This document shows, piece after piece, positions 39,120 through 48,796 of a stretch of 64,000 nucleotides of DNA (position 1 is its first letter; each line of letters starts with the position of its first letter). The position numbers and the translations under genes were made by a program. The stretch is from [Pantoea] beijingensis (GTDB lineage: Bacteria; Pseudomonadota; Gammaproteobacteria; Enterobacterales; Enterobacteriaceae). The stretch is from assembly GCF_022647505.1 (NCBI RefSeq), contig NZ_CP071409.1, positions 2,604,001 through 2,668,000 on the forward strand, written 5' to 3'. Below the pieces are notes generated by a model, which ran no database searches, was not told the DNA's origin, and saw nothing but the letters and a program-made list of their open reading frames with translations.

Positions 39120-40253
39120 ATGAAAAAGAGCATTCGCGCGATCGTTACATTAGCACTGACAGTGGCGGCATTTAGCCAATCTGCTTTTGCTGTGGTTTAT
39201 CCGCTTCCGGCAGCGAACAGCCGCCTGACGGGTGATAAACTCGAAATTACCGTTCCACAAGACAGCAAACTTCCCCTGGAAGCCTTTGCCGCCCAGTATC
39301 AAATGGGACTCAGTAACCTGCTGGAAGCCAATCCGGGCGTGGATGTCTATTTGCCAAAAGCGGGTAGTAAGCTGATCATTCCTCAGCAGTTGATCCTGCC
39401 AGACGCCCCCCGTGAAGGCATCGTAATAAACAGCGCGGAAATGCGTCTGTATTATTATCCGAAAGGTACGAATACCGTGGTCGTGCTGCCGATCGGTATC
39501 GGCGAATTAGGCAAAGATACTCCGGTTAACTGGACCACTACCGTACAACGTAAAAAAGATGGTCCAACCTGGACTCCAACCAAAAAGATGCATGAAGAGT
39601 ACACCGCACGCGGTGAAACACTGCCTGCCGTCTTCCCTGCCGGACCAGATAACCCAATGGGGCTTTATGCGCTCTATATTGGCCGTCTTTATGCTATCCA
39701 CGGTACCAACGCTAACTTTGGCATTGGTTTGCGCGTTAGTCATGGTTGTGTGCGTTTACGCGCTGATGACATTAAATGGCTGTTTGACAACGTGCCGGTT
39801 GGTACACGCGTACAGTTTATCGACCAACCGATAAAAGCTACCGTTGAACCCGACGGCTCGCGCTATGTTGAAATCCATAATCCGCTGTCGATGACGGAAG
39901 AACAGTTTAATTCCAGAACACCGGTTCCACTGACGATCACCTCTGCGGTAGGCCAAATTGTTGGCGACGCCAGCGTCAATCAGAGCGCGATGGATCAGGC
40001 ATTAAAAATACGTTCAGGGATGCCGACCAAAATTAACGGCCCGGCAGAAGATAGCCTGCCAGCACCGGTGACGGTGCCAGAGGCTGAAGGGGCGTTGCCA
40101 AAAGAAGAGCCGATGACGCCTGTCACCCCTCAGGGTGCTAACGTTGAGGACCCTAATGCAGCTGTCTCAAGCGATGAGTCAGCAGATTCGGACTCCACTT
40201 CAGTTGAAGTTGCACAACCTGAAACACCGACCGATAGCGAAAACAAATCGTAA
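39120..40253 (+). CDS. L,D-transpeptidase (ErfK/LdtA type) with acidic C-terminal tail
   Basis: Periplasmic YkuD-fold enzyme (377 residues) that, in its relatives, links Braun lipoprotein to peptidoglycan or makes 3-3 cross-links. Signal peptide [25 protein letters not shown] LysM-like region follows ([37 protein letters not shown]). The catalytic domain has His194 in AIHGTN and Cys210 in SHGCVRLR. Residues 1-315 track E. coli ErfK closely. The last 60 or so (Pro/Glu/Asp/Ser-rich, ending TPTDSENKS) are an unusual low-complexity extension. The E. coli erfK gene is elsewhere on the map. Confidence 0.9.
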   Translation: MKKSIRAIVTLALTVAAFSQSAFAVVYPLPAANSRLTGDKLEITVPQDSKLPLEAFAAQYQMGLSNLLEANPGVDVYLPKAGSKLIIPQQLILPDAPREGIVINSAEMRLYYYPKGTNTVVVLPIGIGELGKDTPVNWTTTVQRKKDGPTWTPTKKMHEEYTARGETLPAVFPAGPDNPMGLYALYIGRLYAIHGTNANFGIGLRVSHGCVRLRADDIKWLFDNVPVGTRVQFIDQPIKATVEPDGSRYVEIHNPLSMTEEQFNSRTPVPLTITSAVGQIVGDASVNQSAMDQALKIRSGMPTKINGPAEDSLPAPVTVPEAEGALPKEEPMTPVTPQGANVEDPNAAVSSDESADSDSTSVEVAQPETPTDSENKS

Positions 40254-40273
40254 TGTTCGTGTTGTGATAATAA

Positions 40274-40298
40274 CGGGCCTCTATTGGCCCGTTTTTTT
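40274..40298 (+). terminator. Rho-independent terminator after the L,D-transpeptidase gene
   Basis: CGGGCC/GGCCCG stem with a 6-base loop followed by seven T residues, 20 bp after the stop codon. A textbook intrinsic terminator. Confidence 0.93.
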
Positions 40299-40547
40299 AT
40301 GCGTTAAAGACGTGACCGAGGCGAGAGATAAATTTGCCTGAAAAAAAATGTGAATGCTGCTTATAGCGGCTTTGAAAGGGTGAACCCCGGGGTAGGATGA
40401 ATAATTAAGCCCACGCATCGGTAGCTCGAAGTATGGCGGGGATCATTCTACTGTCACATAAACTGCGTATCACACCAGTAATGCATAGGCTGCCGCGCAT
40501 AATTCTCTGCCCGGTATGCAATGCCAACTCAAACTGCAGGGTGTGTT

Positions 40548-42155
40548 ATGAGTGAAAACAGCACAATTTCATCGGTAGCAACGTCATCAGGTCAGCCGCC
40601 TATTTATCGCAAAAGCGGCCGGACATCGATCCTCATCTTTATATTGTTATTAATCCTCGGCATTGCTTATGCGAGCGTTAATTTGTTTAACGATGTTCAG
40701 GACACGGGCGAGAGTATCACCAGCTACACGCCTTTCCTGTTATTGGGACTCGCTCTGCTTATCGCATTGGGATTTGAATTCGTTAACGGTTTTCACGATA
40801 CCGCGAATGCAGTGGCAACGGTTATTTATACCCGTTCATTGACACCGACCTTTGCGGTTATCTGGTCAGGTTTTTTTAATTTCCTTGGCGTGCTCCTTTC
40901 CAGCGGTATTGTGGCATTTGGCATTATTTCACTGCTACCCGTTGAGCTGATCCTGCAAGCGGGAAATGGTAGTGGTTTCGCCATGGTATATGCCCTGCTG
41001 TTCTCCGCTATTATCTGGAATTTAGGCACCTGGTGGCTGGGTCTTCCTGCATCATCATCTCATACGCTTATTGGTTCAATCATTGGCGTCGGCGTGGCAA
41101 ACGCGTTAATTCATGGACGAAGCGGCACCAGCGGTGTCGATTGGGATCAGGCAATCACTGTGGGGTACGCACTGCTGCTATCGCCCGCCGTTGGCTTTAT
41201 CTGCGCCGCTCTGCTGCTGCTGGCAATGAAAGTCTTCATCAAAAATCGCCAACTTTACGAAGCACCAAAAGATAACGCACCGCCGCCGCTATGGATCCGA
41301 GGCCTGCTTATTTTAACTTGTACCGGCGTCTCTTTTGCCCACGGCTCTAACGATGGGCAAAAAGGTATGGGCTTAATTATGCTCATTCTGGTTGGGACCA
41401 TGCCGATCGCTTATGCTTTGAACCGCACCCTACCACCGGAACAAATTCCACGCGTAGCGGCACTGGCGGCGGTAACAGAACAAGCGTTGCTGCGTCAGTA
41501 TCCTGCCAGACCGCAAATGTCGGCACCGCGATCCGTATTGCAGGAATATGTACGGACAGGCGAACTGGCCCCCGATGTTATTCCGGCGTTAGCCATGCTG
41601 ACTGGCAGCATCGGAACGGAGATAAGACGCTATGGCAACGTCTCTGAGATCCCGGCACAGGCCGTCTCTAACACCCGAAATGATATGTATCTCGCTTCTG
41701 AAACCATCAAGCATCTGAATAACGATGAGGTCAAATTCGCCCCTGATACCCAGCAGAATTTAACGGCGATGAAGAGCGAGCTGGATAACGCAACGCGCTT
41801 TATTCCTTTCTGGGTTAAGGTCGTCGTGGCGATTGCGTTAGGACTTGGCACTATGGTTGGTTGGCGACGCATCGTCGTCACGGTAGGTGAGAAAATTGGT
41901 AAATCTCATCTATCGTATGCGCAGGGCGCCAGTGCTGAACTGGTTGCAATGGCGACCATTGGTGCTGCCGATGCTTTTGGCCTGCCAGTATCAACAACCC
42001 ATGTGCTGGCATCGGGTGTAGCGGGCACCATGGCCGCCAATCACTCAGGTCTGCAAATGTCGACGCTCCGTAACCTGGCAATGGCATGGGTGCTAACCTT
42101 ACCGGTCTCAATTCTGCTTTCTGCGGTACTTTACTGGTTGTTTACCCGTATTTAG
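40548..42155 (+). CDS. PiT-family inorganic phosphate transporter
   Basis: A 535-residue inner-membrane Pit-family permease that takes up metal-phosphate with protons. The two inverted family signatures are present: ALGFEFVNGFHDTANAVATVIYTRSL (about residues 75-100) and AELVATMAT-like AELVAMATIGAADAFGLPVSTTHVL near the C-terminus. GVSFAHGSNDGQKGMGLI lies in the middle, and a long hydrophilic loop (about 300-430) separates the halves. It is longer than E. coli PitA (499), mostly through the N-terminal tail. The ATG at 40548 has GCAGGG upstream. Confidence 0.93.
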   Translation: MSENSTISSVATSSGQPPIYRKSGRTSILIFILLLILGIAYASVNLFNDVQDTGESITSYTPFLLLGLALLIALGFEFVNGFHDTANAVATVIYTRSLTPTFAVIWSGFFNFLGVLLSSGIVAFGIISLLPVELILQAGNGSGFAMVYALLFSAIIWNLGTWWLGLPASSSHTLIGSIIGVGVANALIHGRSGTSGVDWDQAITVGYALLLSPAVGFICAALLLLAMKVFIKNRQLYEAPKDNAPPPLWIRGLLILTCTGVSFAHGSNDGQKGMGLIMLILVGTMPIAYALNRTLPPEQIPRVAALAAVTEQALLRQYPARPQMSAPRSVLQEYVRTGELAPDVIPALAMLTGSIGTEIRRYGNVSEIPAQAVSNTRNDMYLASETIKHLNNDEVKFAPDTQQNLTAMKSELDNATRFIPFWVKVVVAIALGLGTMVGWRRIVVTVGEKIGKSHLSYAQGASAELVAMATIGAADAFGLPVSTTHVLASGVAGTMAANHSGLQMSTLRNLAMAWVLTLPVSILLSAVLYWLFTRI

Positions 42156-42161
42156 CCAGCG

Positions 42162-42190
42162 CGCGTGGTTACGGATCACCGTACCACGCG
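42162..42190. terminator. Bidirectional terminator hairpin between pit and the MFS gene
   Basis: CGCGTGGT...ACCACGCG, extended by two more pairs across a one-base bulge, loop of 8 bases, followed by TTGTTT on the plus strand. It lies between two convergent stop codons. Confidence 0.65.
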
Positions 42191-42207
42191 TTGTTTCCCT
42201 GGTATTT

Positions 42208-43404
42208 TCAAACCGGAGAGTGTCGTCCGCCTGACAGCGTCAACAGCCTGAGGGTGATAATCACCGCGGTAAATACCACCACTGCTGCCGCCAGGTATAC
42301 CGCTTGCAACCCCCAGTGGCCAATAAGCATACCGGCCACTGGCCCGGTGAGGCCCAGACCTAAATCAAGAAACGCAGAATAGGTCCCCAACGCCGTACCC
42401 TGGTTTTGCGGCAATACCTGTTTCACCGCCTCAACGCCCAGCGCAGGAAAGACCAGTGAAAATCCTGCCCCGGTCATAAACGCACCGATATCCACCAGCC
42501 AGGGCCAGCCACTTTGCCAGATAATGAGCAGCCCGGCACATTCAATCAGAAACGATACCAGCGCAACTTTCAAGCCGCCAAAGCGCGTAATTAAGCGGCT
42601 AAACACCAGGCGTATAGCAACAAAACCCAGGCTAAAGAGGGTTAATGCAAAGGCTGCGCCAGACCATCCCCTGCTGGCATAATAGAGTGTAATAAAGGTG
42701 GCAATAACGCCGAAACCAACGGTACCCAAGCCAAGACCTAATCCGTAAAGCCACACTTTGGAAAACACCTTGTGAAAGGGGATTCGTGTGCCCACGTTCA
42801 CTGTTATGGCCGTTTTTTTACTTGCCATCCAGTACCCGACGCCTCCCATCATAACAATCGGTAACGCAAAACCGATAATGCCGAAGAGTTGGTTGAGCAT
42901 CACCCCTAGCGGCGCGCCAATCGCCATCGCCAGGTAAGTTGCCACACCGTTCCACGAGATAACTCGCGCCGTTTGCGTGGAGCCAACAATGTTGATGCCC
43001 CACAGCGTTGAGCCAGTACTGGCAAAACTTTCCCCTACCCCAAGAAATAAACGCCCGATCCCTAACAACAACAGACTCAGCCAGGGGATCCCCGCCGTTA
43101 GCACCGCGATAATCGAGAGTCCCCCACTCATTCCACAGCATATTAACCCCAACATCACGACACGCTTCGGCCCCAGCAGATCGGCTAGCCGTCCTGACTG
43201 CGGGCGGCTAATGAGCGTCGCCAGATATTGAATACTGATGATAAGACCCGCGAGGAAAGAGCTGAAACCAAGTTGGTTATGTACGAAACCGGGCAGCACT
43301 GCCAGCGGCAATCCCACGGAGAGGTAACAGAAGAAAGTAAAAACGACGACTGAGAGAATACGCTTATTCAGTTGTACGTTACTCAGTGCTGGTGTTGAGG
43401 ACAT
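42208..43404 (-). CDS. MFS transporter, YhhS family
   Basis: A 398-residue inner-membrane efflux-type transporter with twelve helices. SVGLPLAVLPGFVHNQLGFSSFLAGLIISIQYLATLISRPQSGRLADLLGPKRVV and GAGFSLVFPALGVEAVKQVLPQNQGTALGTYSAFLDLGLGLTGP closely follow E. coli YhhS (UPF0226) rather than its paralogue YfcJ. The substrate is not established; YhhS has been linked to arabinose and glyphosate export. It lies 67 bp downstream of dusC on the same strand, with a likely own promoter. Confidence 0.85.
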   Translation of the reverse strand: MSSTPALSNVQLNKRILSVVVFTFFCYLSVGLPLAVLPGFVHNQLGFSSFLAGLIISIQYLATLISRPQSGRLADLLGPKRVVMLGLICCGMSGGLSIIAVLTAGIPWLSLLLLGIGRLFLGVGESFASTGSTLWGINIVGSTQTARVISWNGVATYLAMAIGAPLGVMLNQLFGIIGFALPIVMMGGVGYWMASKKTAITVNVGTRIPFHKVFSKVWLYGLGLGLGTVGFGVIATFITLYYASRGWSGAAFALTLFSLGFVAIRLVFSRLITRFGGLKVALVSFLIECAGLLIIWQSGWPWLVDIGAFMTGAGFSLVFPALGVEAVKQVLPQNQGTALGTYSAFLDLGLGLTGPVAGMLIGHWGLQAVYLAAAVVVFTAVIITLRLLTLSGGRHSPV

Positions 43405-43471
43405 AGCTTAGCCGTTTAACAGTATGTGATTTATCTCACATAATATACCCTTAGCCTGCTAAGAGGTCCCG

Positions 43472-44407
43472 TTAAGTTTGATGGGAAATAACGTCAGCGA
43501 TTTCACGTGATGTTTTCAGAGTGCGTACCTGGCTGAACAGCTCACTGGCCTCAGAGTACTCTTTACGCAAGTATCCCAACCATTGCTTAATACGCGCGAC
43601 ATGATACAGACCGGTATCCCCCTGCTTTTCTAACTGCACATATTTTTGCAGTAATTTCACCACGTCGGCCCAAATCATACGCGGTTCTTGATATTTGATG
43701 ACCCGACTGAGATTTGGCACATTAAGCGCGCCTCGCCCAATCATGACCGCATCGCAGCCGGTAACTGCCAGACAATCTTGGGCACTTTGCCAGTCCCATA
43801 TCTCACCGTTGGCAATCACCGGGATTGATAAGCGCTTGCGGATTTCACCAATTGCTTCCCAGTTAATACGCTCGGCTTTATAACCATCTTCTTTGGTTCG
43901 GCCGTGCACTACTAATTCGGTAGCACCCGCCTGCTGTACCGCATCCGCAATTTCGAACTGGCGATGACCGGAATCCCAACCAAGTCGGATCTTTACCGTT
44001 ACCGGCAGTGCCTTCGGCACGGCTTCTCGCATCGCTTTCGCGCCACGGTAAATCAGCTCCGGATCTTTAAGTAGCATTGCGCCGCCACCGCTGCCATTCA
44101 CCAGTTTTGAAGGGCAGCCGCAGTTGAGATCTACACCCCATGATCCAAGCGACACGGCACGCGCTGCATTTTCCGCTAACCATTCAGGATATTGACCAAG
44201 CAGTTGCAACCGAACCCGCGTACCTGAAGGCGTACGGCTGGCGTGATGTAATTCAGGACAGAGGCGATAGAACGATTTTTCTGGCAAGAGCTGATCCACC
44301 ACCCGCAGAAACTCAGTGATACAGAGATCATAGTCATTTACCTCCGTCAGCAGTTCACGTACCAGCGAATCGAGAACGCCTTCCATCGGTGCCAGTAAAA
44401 CCCGCAT
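43472..44407 (-). CDS. dusC: tRNA-dihydrouridine(16) synthase DusC
   Basis: FMN-dependent enzyme (311 residues) that reduces uridine 16 of tRNAs to dihydrouridine. The N-terminal FMN site LLAPMEGV is followed by the catalytic loop [18 protein letters not shown] (active-site Cys98). [17 protein letters not shown] and IANGEIWDW complete the TIM-barrel motifs, and a C-terminal helical domain follows. The DusC-type sequence (rather than DusA or DusB) is supported by the [11 protein letters not shown] segment. Last gene of the block shared with E. coli 48 min. Confidence 0.95.
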   Translation of the reverse strand: MRVLLAPMEGVLDSLVRELLTEVNDYDLCITEFLRVVDQLLPEKSFYRLCPELHHASRTPSGTRVRLQLLGQYPEWLAENAARAVSLGSWGVDLNCGCPSKLVNGSGGGAMLLKDPELIYRGAKAMREAVPKALPVTVKIRLGWDSGHRQFEIADAVQQAGATELVVHGRTKEDGYKAERINWEAIGEIRKRLSIPVIANGEIWDWQSAQDCLAVTGCDAVMIGRGALNVPNLSRVIKYQEPRMIWADVVKLLQKYVQLEKQGDTGLYHVARIKQWLGYLRKEYSEASELFSQVRTLKTSREIADVISHQT

Positions 44408-44497
44408 GTTTTATCACCTATAAAAATCGACGCGCAAGTTTACGGGTTTTCGCTGTAATGTGGAACAGAAGCAGCAAAACCCGAAGCAAGAAATGCA

Positions 44498-44523
44498 AAA
44501 GGCCAGCATCTCTGCTGGCCTTT
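44498..44523 (-). terminator. Rho-independent terminator of rhlE
   Basis: An 11-bp stem AAAGGCCAGCA/TGCTGGCCTTT with a 4-base loop, 20 bp past the rhlE stop; the minus-strand side ends in TTTT. Confidence 0.8.
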
Positions 44524-44542
44524 GACGCTAACGCGATAATCG

Positions 44543-45928
44543 TCAGCCGTTGTTCGATGGGGTCGAGCGGCGCTGACGCGTCACTTTGCGCGGTGCGCCC
44601 CCGCTACCCTCAGGCTTAGCGCCGCGTCCGGCAGCGGCTGGACGCCGCTGTCCATTACCCTGGCTACGCTCGCCGCTATTCTGGCTACGTTGCCCTCCCC
44701 CCTGGCTGCCATTCCGGCCGCGTCCGCCGCCGTTTGCACCGCCGCCACGCTGTTGGCGACCGTTTTGAATCGGTTCTGCTTTAATGCTCGGATCCGGCTC
44801 ATAGCCGTCAATGGCAATACGGGGAATTTCACGCTTCAGCACGCGCTCGATATCGCGCAGGAGTTTATGTTCATCAACGCAGACCAGCGATAATGCTTCA
44901 CCGGTTGCTGCCGCACGGCCGGTACGTCCGATACGGTGCACATAATCTTCCGGCACGTTAGGCAACTCATAGTTGACCACATGCGGTAACTCTTCGATAT
45001 CCAGCCCACGAGCGGCAATATCGGTTGCCACCAGCACGCGAATGCCGCCTTCTTTAAAATCGCTCAGCGCACGGGTACGCGCGCCCTGGCTTTTGTTACC
45101 GTGGATCGCGGCAGCAGTTATGCCATCTTTATTCAACTGCTCTGCCAGGTGATTAGCGCCGTGTTTAGTACGGGTAAAGACCAGTACCTGCTGCCAGTTG
45201 TCACGCCCGATCAGGAATGACAACAGCTCACGCTTACGCTTTTTATCCACCATGTGGACATGCTGTGTGACCTGCTCTGAGGCAGTATTACGGCGTGCAA
45301 CTTCGACCTGTTCAGGATTGGTCAGCAGCTTTTCGGCCAGCGCTTTGATTTCATCAGAGAACGTCGCGGAGAACAGCAGGTTCTGACGCTTCACGGGCAG
45401 CTTCGCCAGTACGCGGCGGATATCATGGATAAAGCCCATATCAAGCATCCGGTCGGCTTCGTCAAGCACTAAAACTTCAACCTGAGAGAGATCGACCGCA
45501 TTTTGGTGTTCCAGATCGAGTAATCGACCCGGCGTCGCCACCAGAATATCCACGCCACCGCGCAGTTTCATCATCTGTGGATTAATGCTCACGCCGCCGA
45601 AAACCACCAGCGAACGGATATTTAAATATTTACTGTAATCCTGAACGTTTTCACCGACCTGTGCAGCCAATTCCCGCGTTGGCGTCAGGATTAAAGCACG
45701 CACCGGGCGACGCCCTTTCGGGTGTGGATTACTGCTGCTTAAGCGTTGCAGTAATGGCAACGTAAAACCGGCGGTTTTACCGGTACCGGTTTGCGCGCTG
45801 GCCATCAGGTCACGGCCGCTCAACACTACCGGGATAGCCTGCTGCTGGATAGGCGTAGGCTCACGATAGCCCTGCTCTTCAACCGCGCGCAAAATGTCGG
45901 CACTCAGGCCGAGAGAATCAAATGACAT
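44543..45928 (-). CDS. rhlE: ATP-dependent RNA helicase RhlE
   Basis: DEAD-box helicase (461 residues) involved in ribosome assembly. The Q motif region begins [33 protein letters not shown], motif I is AQTGTGKT, Ia is [11 protein letters not shown] is [15 protein letters not shown] is SAT and VI is HRIGRTGRA. The C-terminal tail (about residues 380-461) is Gly/Arg/Gln-rich ([19 protein letters not shown]), an RNA-binding type of extension. In E. coli rhlE sits beside dinG and ybiB; here about 29 kb separates them. Confidence 0.96.
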   Translation of the reverse strand: MSFDSLGLSADILRAVEEQGYREPTPIQQQAIPVVLSGRDLMASAQTGTGKTAGFTLPLLQRLSSSNPHPKGRRPVRALILTPTRELAAQVGENVQDYSKYLNIRSLVVFGGVSINPQMMKLRGGVDILVATPGRLLDLEHQNAVDLSQVEVLVLDEADRMLDMGFIHDIRRVLAKLPVKRQNLLFSATFSDEIKALAEKLLTNPEQVEVARRNTASEQVTQHVHMVDKKRKRELLSFLIGRDNWQQVLVFTRTKHGANHLAEQLNKDGITAAAIHGNKSQGARTRALSDFKEGGIRVLVATDIAARGLDIEELPHVVNYELPNVPEDYVHRIGRTGRAAATGEALSLVCVDEHKLLRDIERVLKREIPRIAIDGYEPDPSIKAEPIQNGRQQRGGGANGGGRGRNGSQGGGQRSQNSGERSQGNGQRRPAAAGRGAKPEGSGGAPRKVTRQRRSTPSNNG

Positions 45929-46143
45929 AAATTAGAATAACTCCGGATCCGCCTGACCGCATTCAGCGGTGTAGTTTCCAGGGGATGTCTTGACGCCAGG
46001 CGAACCTAACGTTTGAAAGGAGGCACAAACTACGGTGCGTAAGAGCAGGAGTGTAGCATTGAGTGCCGCAACACTCTAATTATTCCTGCTTTACTTTTGT
46101 AACTAAGCGCGTGATAAAATGTTCAATCGTTCAATTAGCACGG

Positions 46144-46860
46144 TCAAATCCGCTCCAGCACGGAGTCCCGATACTTAAACAGTTCCACATCGCTGCGAAT
46201 ACTCATTTTTTTCAGAGCAGACTGTTTTTGACCGCTGATCGTTTTACGGCTGCGTTTAAACTTCAGCGCAATTTCTCCCACGCTCATCCCATCAAGAAAA
46301 CAGCGGATAACCTCGGATTCTCGTGCGGTAAGCTGTATCGACAGGCTGATTTCACATTTGTCATTGTCTGTATCCGGCGTGGCAGTCTGCATTTCAGCAT
46401 GGTGCATGGTTTCCAGATCTGATTTTTTCAGCGACAGTTCCCAAATAATACCCTCAGAAAGGTAGTATTTATCCATCGCAATGATGCGAATAGCCTTCAC
46501 CAGTTCCGCCGGATCACGACTTTTACCAATGAACCCACGGATCCCAGCCATGAGCGCCATTTTGATCACCGCACGGCTCTCTACGGAGGACATCAAAAGG
46601 ATTTTTAGCCATGGAAAACGATTTCGTAGAATGCGAATCAGCGCGAGACCATCAATTTCACCCTCCTCAAGCATGTAATCCAGGAGCAGGACGTCTACGC
46701 GCTCGCCTTTTAACAACGCAATAAGTTGGTGCGAATGGCCGAAACTGCCAATCAGTTTGAAATCTCTTTCTTCTTTTAAGCATGACTCAAGGCCCCGACG
46801 TACAATGGGGTGGTCATCCAGTAGTGCAATACGAATCTGAAAATGTGAAGTCCTTGTCAT
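46144..46860 (-). CDS. LuxR/NarL-family response regulator (EvgA/RcsB-like)
   Basis: A 238-residue two-component regulator. The receiver domain has the acidic pair Asp15-Asp16 (LLDDHPIVRRGL), phospho-acceptor Asp61 (VLLLDYMLEEGE), Ser91 and Lys113 (GFIGKSRDPAELVKAI). The C-terminal LuxR helix-turn-helix is LTARESEVIRCFLDGMSVGEIALKFKRSRKTISGQKQSALKKMSIRSDVELF, which resembles EvgA/BvgA/RcsB. The ATG at 46860 with AAGGAA gives the right N-terminus; the frame extends 27 codons upstream. It is divergent from a membrane HATPase-Hpt gene, its likely phosphodonor. The targets are unknown. Confidence 0.88.
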   Translation of the reverse strand: MTRTSHFQIRIALLDDHPIVRRGLESCLKEERDFKLIGSFGHSHQLIALLKGERVDVLLLDYMLEEGEIDGLALIRILRNRFPWLKILLMSSVESRAVIKMALMAGIRGFIGKSRDPAELVKAIRIIAMDKYYLSEGIIWELSLKKSDLETMHHAEMQTATPDTDNDKCEISLSIQLTARESEVIRCFLDGMSVGEIALKFKRSRKTISGQKQSALKKMSIRSDVELFKYRDSVLERI

Positions 46861-47080
46861 GATATTTTCCTTGCTATGACAGATAAAGCGTATCCTGGGA
46901 TCATTCTCCTCATCCCACCACTGCATTATAATGTTATTCACACAATAAAATTGACTGAAATAAAAAAACTACACCAACATTGCTGGCATGGTTGTACAAA
47001 AGAAAGGGAATAACCGTAAATGTTACTCTGCCGGATAACATCGGCAGCGACGTTACGCATAGAGACAAGAACGGATAAAA

Positions 47081-48001
47081 ATGATGATATGGATATCGCT
47101 CGCACTGATTTTTTTATTGACTATGGGGTTACTTTATCGCCGTTTCCGAACAGGTTCCGGGATGACGCCCACATGCCCTTCCGCCGTTACCCAACGGGTT
47201 TGCCTGATCCCACAGTTTGAAGCATGGCTGGCAGATCTCCGGCCACTCGCGGATGAGAAAAATATTACTGTGACGCTCGAGTGTGATCTCCTCTTCGAAG
47301 AGATTGAGATCAACGCAGAAGTGCTGCATCAGATTACTCAAGAGCTATTACAGAATGTTCTTGCTGCAATGCCATCTGGCAGCCTGGATGTATTGCTTTA
47401 CCAGGTTGCCGCACGGCCTGTTAAAGAGACCATCACGCTGGCCCTGGAAATCACCGATAGCGGGCCTCCCTGGATTGCCAAAGCGGCTTCCGCGTGCATC
47501 GCGCGTACGGTGTCTCGCTGCGAGCCGCTGGCCAGGCGTATGGGCGGGACAGTCCGGGGCGAAAAAGGATCGGCGCACAGTATATCTATTGGTGTTTATC
47601 TGCCGGCACACCCCTTTATATTGCCGGCACCTGATGTTGCCAAAGCGACTGAGACCACAATCCAAAGCCTTGGCGACTTACTGCTTGAAAAGGATCCCGA
47701 GGCATTCCTGCATCTAAGCCAAACCATTATCACCAGCAACCACACCGATGCACTGCAGATCAGGCGGGCAGTGGCGGAGAAAAACCGTGAAGCGCTGGCT
47801 CAGCTAGCACATCGTCAGATAGGCGGGGCCCGAATTATGGACGCCGGGTTACTCGAACAGGCTTGCCTGAATCTGCAATCCGCCGTGAAAACAGCAGTGC
47901 CAGACTGGCAACAGATAGCGCATGAAGCGGCTGATGTAGAAAAACAGATGCATTGTCTGGCCCGAAAACTTGACCAGCAAGCAGAGAAATTACGTCAGTA
48001 G
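47081..48001 (+). CDS. Membrane-anchored HATPase-Hpt phosphotransfer protein
   Basis: A 306-residue protein. There is one N-terminal membrane helix (residues 3-20). Next comes a histidine-kinase ATPase-like domain (about 45-177), with the N-box QITQELLQNVLAAM (Glu88, Asn92), a G1-like box ITDSGPP (Asp126, Gly128) and a G2-like box RRMGGTVRG. The C-terminal Hpt domain (about 205-300) has QLAHRQIGGARIM, and His244 is the likely phospho-acceptor. There is no HisKA/H-box domain, no sensor domain and no receiver. It is thus arranged like a reduced RcsD or the tail of BvgS/EvgS. It is divergent from the response regulator at 46144-46860. Whether it binds ATP is uncertain. Confidence 0.75.
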   Translation: MMIWISLALIFLLTMGLLYRRFRTGSGMTPTCPSAVTQRVCLIPQFEAWLADLRPLADEKNITVTLECDLLFEEIEINAEVLHQITQELLQNVLAAMPSGSLDVLLYQVAARPVKETITLALEITDSGPPWIAKAASACIARTVSRCEPLARRMGGTVRGEKGSAHSISIGVYLPAHPFILPAPDVAKATETTIQSLGDLLLEKDPEAFLHLSQTIITSNHTDALQIRRAVAEKNREALAQLAHRQIGGARIMDAGLLEQACLNLQSAVKTAVPDWQQIAHEAADVEKQMHCLARKLDQQAEKLRQ

Positions 48002-48025
48002 CCTGCGAGTTTCCTCTTGCAAGTA

Positions 48026-48796
48026 TTAGCTGTCCATCATCTGCCTGGCCAACTCATGCAGGGCCTGAGGCGTTTTATGGCCGATGAGCATGTAATTAAA
48101 GCCCTGCTGGCGCCAGTATGCCACGTTCATCCCGTAGCGAACTTCACTGTCCGGTTCGGTCACCTGTGCATTGTCCGCTCGGGTAATGCACAACGCCATT
48201 GGGCCGGTTTGTCGATCGAGATAAAGGATTTGTGCAATTGACTGGCGATCATACCCCAGCAGACGGACGCCCTTTAATTCACTCCCCGTAATAGCCAACT
48301 GCTGTGGTGAAAGATGCAGACCCAGTTTACTATTCGTGAACATCAGTTGCTTTTGCAATTCTGATGCCGACACATAACTTTCACTGAGCGTGTCACGGGT
48401 GTAGAGCGACATATATTGCGCCACCGAATTTCGCCAGTTGTCATCGTCATTTCCCGGCAGGAAGCGATCGGCGAAACGTCCAACCACACCCCCGACAGCC
48501 AGCGCTGCCACCGTAGCAGCCAGCAAACTCCGGCGGCTTACCCCTGGAGACAAGTGCGATGGCGTTGCACGCAATTTTTCACGTAGCATTTCTACTGGCG
48601 CATCATCAAGCATCGGTGCAAAAGCGGCGGCAAAATCCAGACTCGCCCGATCCAGTAAGGCCAATTGTTCGGCGGCTTCGGGGTCAACCTGTACACGTTT
48701 TTCTACTTGCTGTGCGACTTCAGGACTGAGTTCGCCATCAAGCCACGCCACCAAAACCTCATCAGAGAGTGGCATATCGATATTCCATTCTTTCAT
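48026..48796 (-). CDS. Transmembrane anti-sigma factor
   Basis: A 256-residue single-pass membrane protein. The N-terminal cytosolic part, MPLSDEVLVAWLDGELSPEVAQQVEKRVQVDPEAAEQLALL, resembles anti-sigma helices but lacks the His/Cys zinc ligands of ZAS domains. One membrane helix lies at about 88-105 (SLLAATVAALAVGGVVG). The periplasmic part (about 115-256) ends GFNYMLIGHKTPQALHELARQMMDS, typical of FecR-unrelated anti-sigma factors paired with ECF sigmas. Its start overlaps the sigma gene stop (ATGA), so the two are made together. Confidence 0.85.
   Translation of the reverse strand: MKEWNIDMPLSDEVLVAWLDGELSPEVAQQVEKRVQVDPEAAEQLALLDRASLDFAAAFAPMLDDAPVEMLREKLRATPSHLSPGVSRRSLLAATVAALAVGGVVGRFADRFLPGNDDDNWRNSVAQYMSLYTRDTLSESYVSASELQKQLMFTNSKLGLHLSPQQLAITGSELKGVRLLGYDRQSIAQILYLDRQTGPMALCITRADNAQVTEPDSEVRYGMNVAYWRQQGFNYMLIGHKTPQALHELARQMMDS

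Noticed and set aside
44650..44780. Repetitive GC-rich stretch as a possible repeat element
   Set aside because: It is the Gly/Arg/Gln-rich coding tail of rhlE, with ordinary low-complexity codons.
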